From Trachipleistophora hominis (lineage: Eukaryota; Microsporidia; Pleistophoridae): DNA of 10,958 bases. A program made the position numbers and the translations under genes. Of this stretch, positions 1 to 5,937 are shown piece by piece. Every line of letters starts with the position of its first letter. The stretch's first letter is position 1. The stretch spans positions 2,705 to 13,662 of the forward strand of contig JH993810.1 in the NCBI GenBank assembly GCA_000316135.1. The letters are read 5' to 3'. Below the pieces are notes generated by a model that saw only the letters and a program-made list of their open reading frames with translations, was not told the DNA's origin and made no database searches.

Positions 1-70
1 ATTACTATCCTTACTATTACTATCATTATCCTTACTATTACCATTACTATCATTACCATTACCATTATTA
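1..70. repeat. Low-complexity ATTACTATC/ACCATT tract
   Basis: This stretch is built from short variants of ATTACTATC, CTTACTATT and ATTACC and carries almost no G on the + strand. It directly follows the stop codon of the minus-strand gene at 71-280. Read on the minus strand it is therefore a G-rich, C-free 3' flank, the same polarity as the 3' flanks of the plus-strand genes further right. It may extend beyond the left edge of the window. Confidence 0.8.
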
Positions 71-280
71 TCAGTACTCTTCATCACTCGTACTATGCTC
101 AATAACACTCATATCAGCACGAATCTTATTGTAAGGCGTTTTAGGCTCATCAATCTTAACGAACTCAGTTGCTTTAAAATACTTTTCATTGGCACGCAGG
201 TTTGTATCGCTGAATGTTACTCTTCGTTGGTTGTTGGATGGTTGTTTTTGATTGTTGGAGGGTTGTTGATGGTTAGACAT
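71..280 (-). CDS. Protein phosphatase inhibitor-2 (IPP-2/Glc8)-like protein, miniature
   Basis: A 69-residue protein, ATG to TGA on the minus strand, resembling the core of protein phosphatase 1 inhibitor-2. Two motifs are visible. RVTF at residues 20-23 fits the RVxF PP1-docking consensus. KIDEPKTPY at residues 42-50 matches the inhibitor-2 signature, whose Thr (here T48) is the regulatory phosphosite in the family. The stretch between them (FSDTNLRANE) lines up with the family's W-D-E-x-N-I segment. The N-terminus is Gln/Asn/Pro-rich and probably disordered; the C-terminus ends in an acidic STSDEEY that could suit a CK2-type kinase. Animal and yeast relatives are about 200 residues or more, so only the core remains. 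The likely role is binding and modulating PP1 catalytic subunit in cytosol or nucleus. A CCCTCC motif lies 20 or so bases upstream of the start. Function is inferred from motifs only. Confidence 0.72.
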   Translation of the reverse strand: MSNHQQPSNNQKQPSNNQRRVTFSDTNLRANEKYFKATEFVKIDEPKTPYNKIRADMSVIEHSTSDEEY

Positions 281-299
281 ATTTTCTTTCTTTTTTTGT

Positions 300-308
300 G
301 GAGGGATG
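300..308 (-). promoter_or_regulatory. CCC-type start-proximal motif of the inhibitor-2-like gene
   Basis: On the minus strand this reads CATCCCTCC and is followed by a purine-rich A/G spacer before the ATG at 280. The CCC lies 22 bases before the start. Similar CCC motifs lie just before the starts at 1459, 2934 and 7845, which supports a shared microsporidian-type core promoter or transcription-start signal. The spacing here is longer than at the other three genes. Confidence 0.45.
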
Positions 309-355
309 AGAACGTTTTAAATTAATGAAAAGTTTTAATACGTGGTATAATATTT

Positions 356-595
356 AGTTAAAGAGTATTACTAAAGATGTTCTTAGATCAAAGAGTATCA
401 ATAAGAGATTCTTTACTAAAGACATTACTTAATCAAAGATTATTAAAAAAAATATTTTTTACTAAAGACGTTCTTTGATTAAAGAGTATTACTAAGAGAT
501 TCTTTACTAAAGACATTCTTTGATTAAAGAGCCTTATTAAAGACACTACTTAATTAAAAACTTTCTCTGCTAAAGACATTCTTTGTTATTACTCT
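356..595. repeat. Degenerate ~45-bp tandem array of imperfect palindromes
   Basis: About five decayed copies of a unit of roughly 45-46 bp. The core TCTTTACTAAAGA is an inverted repeat with 6-base arms around one C, found intact at 410-422 and 501-513 and as a variant near 456-468. A second near-palindrome, TCTTTGATTAAAGA (5-base arms, 4-base loop), occurs at 472-485 and 517-530. The two alternate along the array. No open frame runs through it. Confidence 0.75.
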
Positions 596-1010
596 CATAA
601 TATAATAAATTTCTAATTACTTAACCATAAGAATATGTTTTATTGGTGTATTAGCATCTATCACTGCCTATACAGTCCTTAATTCATAAACATTCTAATT
701 ATCATACGATGGTTAATCAGAGTAACACTAAAATATTATTTTACTGATACTAATACAAGAAATGTTATAATTAATGGTTTTACTTAGTATGATAGATAAT
801 TGTTATGTTATTTATATTGTAATATAAGATTATTATCTTATGTTAAACATTAAGTAAAGGTTATAAATGTAATTTAGAATATATACGATGTAACATTTAC
901 CATGAATGTAGAGCATTTAATGAATGTTGTACTATATTGTAATAAAGGTAGTGGTAATTATGTTATTACTTAATAGTTCTATTGTTATGAGTAGAATATA
1001 ATATTTAACA

Positions 1011-1130
1011 CTATCTCTAGTTATAATCAATACAATCTTTAATTATAATTATGATTACTACTATCTCTAACTATAATCAATACAATCTTTAATTATAATT
1101 ATGATTACCACTATCTCTAACTATAATTAA
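1011..1130. repeat. 50-bp tandem repeat, about 2.4 copies
   Basis: CTATCTCTA begins at 1011, 1061 and 1111, an exact 50-base period. Copies 1 and 2 are nearly identical, and both contain CAATCTTTAATTATAATTAT. Copy 3 diverges after about 20 bases into AACTA/CTCCTA variants. Confidence 0.88.
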
Positions 1131-1223
1131 CTACTCCTAATTATAATTAACTATTCCTACTTTTTAACCCTCTAACCCTAAAACAATCCTACAATTTAAC
1201 CATTTGTTCTACTAGCCCTAATT

Positions 1224-1356
1224 AACTAACGTACTAATACTACCTCTTAACCATTTGTTCTACCACTTAACCATTTGTTCTGCTAACCATAACTAACAAA
1301 CATCAACTAACGTACTAATACTACCTCTTAACCATTTGTTCTACCACTTAACCATT
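1224..1356. repeat. 52-bp perfect direct repeat with 81-bp offset
   Basis: A 52-base segment beginning AACTAACGTACTAATACTAC and ending TTAACCATT occurs at 1224-1275 and again at 1305-1356. The inner element TTAACCATTTGTTCT also occurs alone near 1196 and near 1267, so the array grew from a smaller unit. The array sits about 100 to 230 bases before the RPS2 start. Confidence 0.85.
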
Positions 1357-1447
1357 ACTCCCCAGCTCAACCAACCATTCATTCATTAATTCATTCTACT
1401 AGCCCTAACAAATCAACCACTCGTTCTATTTTTTAAAAATATTTTAC

Positions 1448-1458
1448 ATCCCTTAGAA
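1448..1458 (+). promoter_or_regulatory. CCC-type start-proximal motif of RPS2
   Basis: CATCCCTTAGAA immediately precedes the RPS2 ATG, with the CCC at 1450-1452, six bases before the start. An A/T block (TTTTTTAAAAATATTTTA) lies just ahead of it. If this motif marks transcription initiation, the 5' leader would be only a few bases long. Confidence 0.5.
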
Positions 1459-2193
1459 ATGGAAGGCACAAAAGAGCAACGAGCACGACCACGCCGTACA
1501 CGCGAGAACATAAATCCCTTAGACGCATGGCAACCAAAGACACACCTCGGCACTCTCGTCAAAAGCTCCCGAATAACACTGTCCGACATCTTCACATACA
1601 CACTGCCCATCAAGGAGCCAGAAATCGTAGACTTCTTCCTCAAAGACACTCTCAAAGAGGAGGTGCTATGCGTAAATAGCGTCCAAAAGCAGACAAAAGC
1701 CGGCCAGCGCACGCGTATAAAGGCGCTGGTATGCGTGGGCGACGGAAAGTGTTTTGTAGGGATCGGCGCGAAGACGAGCAGAGATGCGGCCACTGCGATA
1801 CGTGGCGCAGTGCAGCGCGCCAAGTGTGCGCTGATGTACGTCAAGCTGGGATACTGGTCGAGCAGTGTTGGGAAGGTGCATACTGTGCCTGTGACTGCGC
1901 GTGGCAAGGCTGGATCGGTGAGGATCAAGCTGATACCTGCGCCCAAGGGCACAGGACTCGTGGCGGGCGGTGTGCCGAGGACTATACTGCGGATGGCGGG
2001 TGTTAAGGATATTTACAGTAAGAGTGTGGGGCAGACGTGCAATACGGAGAACTTTGCGAAGGCGACTGTTGATGCGCTGGTGAGGGCCAGCAATTTCTAT
2101 TCGCCTGATCTGTGGAACAGTAAGGTTGAGGGTGTTAATCCGTTGCTGAGGGGTGATGATGGAGCAGCAGGTGATAGGAGAAGAAGGGGATAA
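1459..2193 (+). CDS. RPS2: 40S ribosomal protein S2 (uS5)
   Basis: A 244-residue homologue of eukaryotic small-subunit protein uS5, which lies near the mRNA entry channel and helps decoding accuracy. Family segments appear in order: LGTLVKSSRI (30-39), LPIKEPEIVDFFL (49-61), VQKQTKAGQRTR (75-86), the S5 double-stranded-RNA-binding-like fold with VGDGKCFVGIG (93-103) and ATAIRGAVQRAK (111-122), GKVHTVPV (138-145), then the C-terminal domain with RIKLIPAPKGTGLVAG (155-170), NFAKATVDAL (198-207) and YSPDLW (214-219). The length is close to yeast Rps2 (about 254). The Arg/Gly-rich N-terminal tail of animal homologues is reduced, but a short RRRRG ends the C-terminus. The start is the first ATG, six bases after CCC. 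Composition shifts along the gene: C exceeds G early (54 to 30 in 1459-1620) and G exceeds C late (57 to 21 in 2041-2190). Confidence 0.97.
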   Translation: MEGTKEQRARPRRTRENINPLDAWQPKTHLGTLVKSSRITLSDIFTYTLPIKEPEIVDFFLKDTLKEEVLCVNSVQKQTKAGQRTRIKALVCVGDGKCFVGIGAKTSRDAATAIRGAVQRAKCALMYVKLGYWSSSVGKVHTVPVTARGKAGSVRIKLIPAPKGTGLVAGGVPRTILRMAGVKDIYSKSVGQTCNTENFAKATVDALVRASNFYSPDLWNSKVEGVNPLLRGDDGAAGDRRRRG

Positions 2194-2397
2194 TTAAAGG
2201 ATTTATCAGTAAATGATTGTAGGGTTAGGTGTAGATGTTGTGGTAGGTGATATTAATTATTAAAATCTTAACAATGGTATGTTCTATAATAGAATTTATA
2301 ACGTTTACTATTCTTAATTGTTACTTAAAGAGGTATTTTATTTAATGTTGAGATGAGGGGTAGCATTAATGTTGATGATGATTGTTAAAGCAAAATG

Positions 2398-2476
2398 TTC
2401 TTTTCACTTTTCTTCTCTTAAGGACTCTTCACTTAAAATTTCTTTTCACTCTTTCTCTTAAGGATTCTTCAATTAA
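2398..2476. repeat. ~40-bp pyrimidine-rich tandem duplication
   Basis: Two imperfect copies, 2398-2436 and 2440-2476, each running TTCTTTTCACT, then a CT-rich stretch, TCTTAAGGA, TTCTTCA and TTAA. The duplication starts exactly where the intergenic DNA flips from G-rich to G-depleted. Confidence 0.7.
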
Positions 2477-2670
2477 CACTCCACGGTTATTCTCTCTACC
2501 TATTCTCATTACTATCCCCTTAACATCCTATTAACTCTACCTATTACCCCCTAATAAATTATCCTCATTTAATCACAATCTATCCCCATATTACTCACTT
2601 AACCTCAATTGACTCTTCCCTTAGCACCCCCCCATCTATCATATCCCCCATTACTGTCCTCACCTATCCC

Positions 2671-2880
2671 CATAACAACCCTTCACTACACTCCATCTAT
2701 CCTTCATAACAATCCCTCACTACACCCCATTACTATCCTCACCCCCCATCTATCCTATCCTCACCTATCCCCATAACAATCCCTCACTACACCCCATCAA
2801 TTCTCATCTATCCTTCATAACAACCCCTCACTACACCCCATCTATTCCCCATAACTTATTCCCCATAACTTATTCCTCAT
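2671..2880. repeat. G-free C-rich repeat block upstream of SPT6
   Basis: A 26-base element (CATAACAAYCC, then CTCACTACACCCCAT) occurs at 2671-2696 (diverged), 2705-2730, 2772-2797 and 2816-2841. It is interspersed with CATCTATCC and CTATCCTCACC words. It is followed by a 14-base tandem repeat, ATTCCCCATAACTT, at 2844-2857 and 2858-2871 with a partial third copy. I see no G on the + strand in 2671-2880. There is no open frame of note; it may be promoter or leader DNA of SPT6. Confidence 0.85.
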
Positions 2881-2925
2881 CTATCCCCAAATACTTCTCC
2901 AACAAAAAACCGTTTTGTTTTCGTA

Positions 2926-2933
2926 GGCCCTCC
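2926..2933 (+). promoter_or_regulatory. CCC-type start-proximal motif of SPT6
   Basis: GGCCCTCC abuts the SPT6 ATG, with the CCC at 2928-2930 and only three bases before the start. The TTTTGTTTTCGTAGG just upstream is the first T/G-containing stretch after several hundred G-free bases, so the motif stands out from its surroundings. Confidence 0.5.
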
Positions 2934-5813
2934 ATGAGCGCATCATCAGAAGAGGAAATCTACAAACGCATACGACCCGCAAAAAAACACGACGATCTCA
3001 ACAACCTATTCGACGAAGAGAGCAGCACACCCTCAAACGCATACTACGACACAGAACCAGCCAATCTTGAGGAGATATTCGGCACAGGCCAAGAATACGC
3101 GTACATCTACGCAGCACACGAGAGTGCAGCACAGCCGGCCGCCACGAAGTGCGCGCGGCCGTACGTCGCGTACAGCGATGTTCTGCGCTACGCGCGGAAC
3201 AACGAGATAACCAACACGGAGATTATCAAGAAGCTTTACGACGGGTACGATGTCAATTTTATAGCGCTGCACTGCGTGAACAGCTACGAGAGTGGAGAGT
3301 TGATGAGTGTTTACGATATTTACAGGATGAAGGAGGTGATTGAAGGCTTTCCTACGTTTTATAGGCTTAGGCAGATGGTGCAGGGCGTGTTTGGGAATAG
3401 GATGTGGACTGTTGAGGGTATGCGGCAGTTGCTGATGTATGAGAAGTATGAGGATGTGGTTATTAAGGGAGTGCTGCGCACGGATGACTTTGCAGAGAAT
3501 CTTTTCTTTGAGGACCGGGTGAGTGTACCAGGGAATGATGAGGAGGAAGGGTTGAGTGATGAGGAATTGTTGGGTGATGAAGAGAATGGATGGGCTGAGG
3601 AAGGGTGGGCTGAGGAAGGGTGGGCTGAAGAAGGGTGGGCTAAGGATAGGAGGGCTGAGGAAGGGTGGGCTGAAGAAGGGTGGGGGGAGAGTAACGATAA
3701 GAAGAGTGATGAGGATAGATGTGATAGAAAGAGTGAGAATAACAACGATGGCAATGAAGGTAAGACAAACAACGGCATTAACAACAACGGCAATGGCAAC
3801 GGCATTAACAACAACGGCAACGGCATTAACAACAATGATAGGAATGAGAACATTCCCAGTCATAAAAACAATACAAACAAGGAAAGCCTGCGCAGGAAGA
3901 TAAAAGGATACGTTCTAAGAATGAGCAAGCACCCGTACTTAAACACGTACGCAAGAAAATACTTCGATAGAAAGGCTCTGCTAGACAAGCTGTGCTACTA
4001 CTTTGGTGTAGACACGGACAGACCAACAAGAAACGACCGGCTAAGAAAAACGATCGTATCAGAGATCGTTGCACAGATGGACAGCACCCGAGAAAACGTA
4101 CGTGACACGCATCATGACACGTTCACTGCGGTGCTGGACGCGGTGCTGAACACGGCAGTTGCACGGCCTACACAGAACGACACGTACCTGTGCATGACGG
4201 AAGACAAAGGGCACGCTAAGATCGTAGTAATGAATTATTTGGGAAACGCGTGCCGGAGGATGAGCGTACGTAATACGGAGAAGAGCGTGGTGGAGGTTAT
4301 AAAGGACGTCAGACCAAAATACATTTTTGTGACGGGTAGAAGAACCGCGTTGCGGTTCTTCTACTCCGCACTTGTAGAATGGACGGACGCGCTTTTAAAC
4401 GCGGAGGGCTTTCATTGCACGTTGATGTACGCCGATCCGTTCGTTTATGCGGAGGACGTGTTTGAGATGCTGCTGCACGTGGGCAGGCGCTGCCTGTACC
4501 CGGAGATTGAGCTTATGCACATCGTGAGCACGAACACGCTGCCTTACTTCGTGAAGGACAGCTCGCGGTGCTCGCTGAGCGCGGCTCGCCGCGCTCTTAC
4601 GCTCGGCCTTGCGATCGTAGGCATCGACCTGAACTACCTCATGAAGTGCGACAGGGCGCGTATCATCGCCAAATTTGTGCCGCTGTTCAATGCGCACGTA
4701 ATGCGTGCGCTTGCTGAGCTGGGCTTCGTGAGCAGGCTGGAAATACTCAAGGACGTTCTGTGCACGCCCGTCGAGATGGACACGCGCGATGACACGTTCA
4801 TCTGCTTTAATGCGATTGACGGCGAAGTGCTGTACGCCAACGTGTGCACGTATCTGCGGATCTACCGCAGCACGTTCGACGTGGCCGACCGTTACAACCG
4901 TCTGGACGAGCTCCTCGTGCACCCCGCGAATTACCACAGCGCGCGCATGATCTGCGCGGCTGCGATGGACAAGGAGGAGCTTGACGAGGACAACAACTAC
5001 AACGCGGCACTCGAGCAGATCAGCGAGAAGGGCGAGCTCGGCGCGCTTGATGTAGAACGGCTGCGCATGAAGAAGGACGTGTTCGACATTCTGAACGTCA
5101 TGATGTACAAGCGCACGCTGTTCAGGGGGCTGTGCGATGCGAAGGTGTTTGAAATGCTGGTCGGGCAGTACGAGAACGATGGGGTGTACGCCGGCAGCGT
5201 CATCAAGGTGTGTGACGGGTACCTGATCGTGCGCGTACACGACAATTGGTGCGTGTTCGTGCGCGTTGCGCACGAGGACAGCACGAGGTACTTTGAGAAT
5301 GACGAGCTGAAGGTGAGGATCACAGAGAAAAACGTTCTTGGATTGAGTTTCAGGGGAGAGATCGTTCACGAGGCGCCGTTCTTCCTGCAGAGCCATCCGT
5401 TGTACGTGGACTGCACCGCTGCAGCTGCACACAACATTCTTAGGCAGCGCAGGCAGCTGCTGCTGCTCAGGAAGAGCAGCTCTAAGCAGTACGGCGTTGT
5501 TACCCTGAGGCTAACCGATGAAATATTCGTGCACTACAAGATTGAACAGGACAACGGCGGCGTGCTCTTCAACAACAGGCGGTATGAGAACGTTGATCAC
5601 GTGATTTACTGTTACTTCAGAGAGATGGTGAAGATTTTGGCAGAGGTTATGAACGACAAAGACTACGGCACGGTTATGCGGCTGAGTAAGAAACGGCCGG
5701 GGTACTTAGAGATTGGTGGAGAGTGCGTTTGTATGGGGAATGTGTTACGGAGGGGTGATGAGGTGTTTAGGAGTGTTGGTGAGTTGAAGGAACGTTTAGG
5801 TTTAGTTGGCTGA
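2934..5813 (+). CDS. SPT6: Transcription elongation factor Spt6, compact form
   Basis: A 959-residue homologue of Spt6, the histone chaperone and elongation factor that travels with RNA polymerase II. Yeast Spt6 has about 1451 residues. Visible parts: an acidic/charged N-terminus; NLEEIFGTGQEYAYIY at 44-59, matching the EIFG segment of yeast Spt6 that contacts Spn1/Iws1; an acidic tandem repeat (220-251) and an Asn/Gly tract (279-301), both unusual insertions; a helical region about 325-400; a YqgF-like RNase H fold about 415-570 (YIFVTGRR, VGIDLN); a helix-hairpin-helix region ending in the typical LLVHPANYHSARMI near 661; a DLD-like linker (ALDVERL); an S1-like barrel about 750-805; and the first SH2 domain from HPLYVDC (821) with the phosphate-binding Arg in LLRKSSS (R846), to about 905. 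The second half of the tandem SH2 module looks short. The start is the first ATG after CCC. The likely place is the nucleus. Confidence 0.93.
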   Translation: MSASSEEEIYKRIRPAKKHDDLNNLFDEESSTPSNAYYDTEPANLEEIFGTGQEYAYIYAAHESAAQPAATKCARPYVAYSDVLRYARNNEITNTEIIKKLYDGYDVNFIALHCVNSYESGELMSVYDIYRMKEVIEGFPTFYRLRQMVQGVFGNRMWTVEGMRQLLMYEKYEDVVIKGVLRTDDFAENLFFEDRVSVPGNDEEEGLSDEELLGDEENGWAEEGWAEEGWAEEGWAKDRRAEEGWAEEGWGESNDKKSDEDRCDRKSENNNDGNEGKTNNGINNNGNGNGINNNGNGINNNDRNENIPSHKNNTNKESLRRKIKGYVLRMSKHPYLNTYARKYFDRKALLDKLCYYFGVDTDRPTRNDRLRKTIVSEIVAQMDSTRENVRDTHHDTFTAVLDAVLNTAVARPTQNDTYLCMTEDKGHAKIVVMNYLGNACRRMSVRNTEKSVVEVIKDVRPKYIFVTGRRTALRFFYSALVEWTDALLNAEGFHCTLMYADPFVYAEDVFEMLLHVGRRCLYPEIELMHIVSTNTLPYFVKDSSRCSLSAARRALTLGLAIVGIDLNYLMKCDRARIIAKFVPLFNAHVMRALAELGFVSRLEILKDVLCTPVEMDTRDDTFICFNAIDGEVLYANVCTYLRIYRSTFDVADRYNRLDELLVHPANYHSARMICAAAMDKEELDEDNNYNAALEQISEKGELGALDVERLRMKKDVFDILNVMMYKRTLFRGLCDAKVFEMLVGQYENDGVYAGSVIKVCDGYLIVRVHDNWCVFVRVAHEDSTRYFENDELKVRITEKNVLGLSFRGEIVHEAPFFLQSHPLYVDCTAAAAHNILRQRRQLLLLRKSSSKQYGVVTLRLTDEIFVHYKIEQDNGGVLFNNRRYENVDHVIYCYFREMVKILAEVMNDKDYGTVMRLSKKRPGYLEIGGECVCMGNVLRRGDEVFRSVGELKERLGLVG
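3591..3686 (+). repeat. In-frame 15-bp tandem repeat (WAEEG) inside SPT6
   Basis: Six 15-base units start at 3591, 3606, 3621, 3636, 3651 and 3666, followed by a partial unit. They encode WAEEG, with the diverged units WAKDR and RAEEG. The unit is TGGGCTGAGGAAGGG, so the + strand is nearly pure purine: 3541-3720 holds 90 G and 7 C by hand count. Because the unit is a multiple of three bases, copy-number change would keep the frame. The encoded segment is acidic with evenly spaced Trp. Confidence 0.93.
3768..3836 (+). repeat. In-frame AAC/GGC/ATT low-complexity repeat inside SPT6
   Basis: Codons AAC, GGC and ATT alternate to give an Asn/Gly/Ile tract (NNGINNNGNGNGINNN) at residues 279-301, most likely a disordered linker. 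It follows the acidic WAEEG array and precedes the folded Spt6 core. The strand skew resets here, from strongly G-rich upstream to about balanced. Confidence 0.9.
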
Positions 5814-5880
5814 GCTTAGTTTAAAAGGGTTGTAATGCGGGAATGTGGGTGTAAAGGTAAGTAGTTAATAGGGTTGTACT

Positions 5881-5937
5881 GGAGTAATAAGGGTGTAATG
5901 GAGTAATAAGGGTGTAATGGAGGAATGAGGGTGTAAG
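5881..5937. repeat. 19-bp G-rich tandem repeat after SPT6
   Basis: GGAGTAATAAGGGTGTAAT occurs exactly at 5881-5899 and 5900-5918, and a diverged third copy lies at 5919-5937. It begins 68 bases after the SPT6 stop, in a flank with 59 G and 4 C over 5821-6000. It could lie in the 3' UTR. Confidence 0.88.

Larger units (their letters stand above)
326..1458. other. Intergenic spacer between divergent genes
   Basis: About 1.1 kb without a credible reading frame, separating the minus-strand inhibitor-2-like gene from plus-strand RPS2. It holds the palindromic tandem array (356-595), featureless AT-rich DNA (596-1010), a 50-bp tandem repeat (1011-1130) and a C-rich, G-poor stretch with a 52-bp direct repeat just before RPS2. 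Hand counts for 1141-1440 give 86 C and 11 G. Confidence 0.7.
2194..2933. other. Intergenic spacer RPS2-SPT6 with a strand-composition flip
   Basis: 740 bases with no credible gene. The first 200 bases are G-rich and C-poor. Near 2398 the composition flips abruptly to C/T/A with almost no G, and this lasts to the SPT6 start. In 2521-2880 I count 149 C and 3 G. The G-free part contains tandem repeats, listed separately. Confidence 0.75.

Noticed and set aside
95..325. 76-codon plus-strand frame over the inhibitor-2-like gene
   Set aside because: It is antisense to a frame with two recognisable PP1-binding motifs and has no feature of its own.
1413..1952. 179-codon frame on the minus strand over RPS2
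   Set aside because: It is antisense to strongly conserved uS5 codons, with a composition expected of a shadow frame and no motif.
2671..2880. Regularly repeated elements suggesting a CRISPR-like array
   Set aside because: Element spacing is irregular, the intervening DNA is the same low-complexity C/A/T mixture rather than unique spacers, and the genome is eukaryotic.
3033..3863. Minus-strand frames opposite the SPT6 repeats
   Set aside because: Their Leu/Pro/Ser/Val repeat translations simply mirror the WAEEG and Asn/Gly arrays on the other strand.
4395..5432. 345-codon frame on the minus strand inside SPT6
   Set aside because: It lies antisense to the YqgF-S1 part of a clear Spt6 homologue, and its Arg/His/Val-rich translation resembles no family. 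It is a by-product of the GC-rich codon use of SPT6.
5855..5873. GTAAGTAGTTAATAG resembling a miniature intron after SPT6
   Set aside because: It lies beyond the SPT6 stop and is only about 15 bases long, shorter than the smallest microsporidian introns I know of. It is a chance result of G/T/A-rich DNA.
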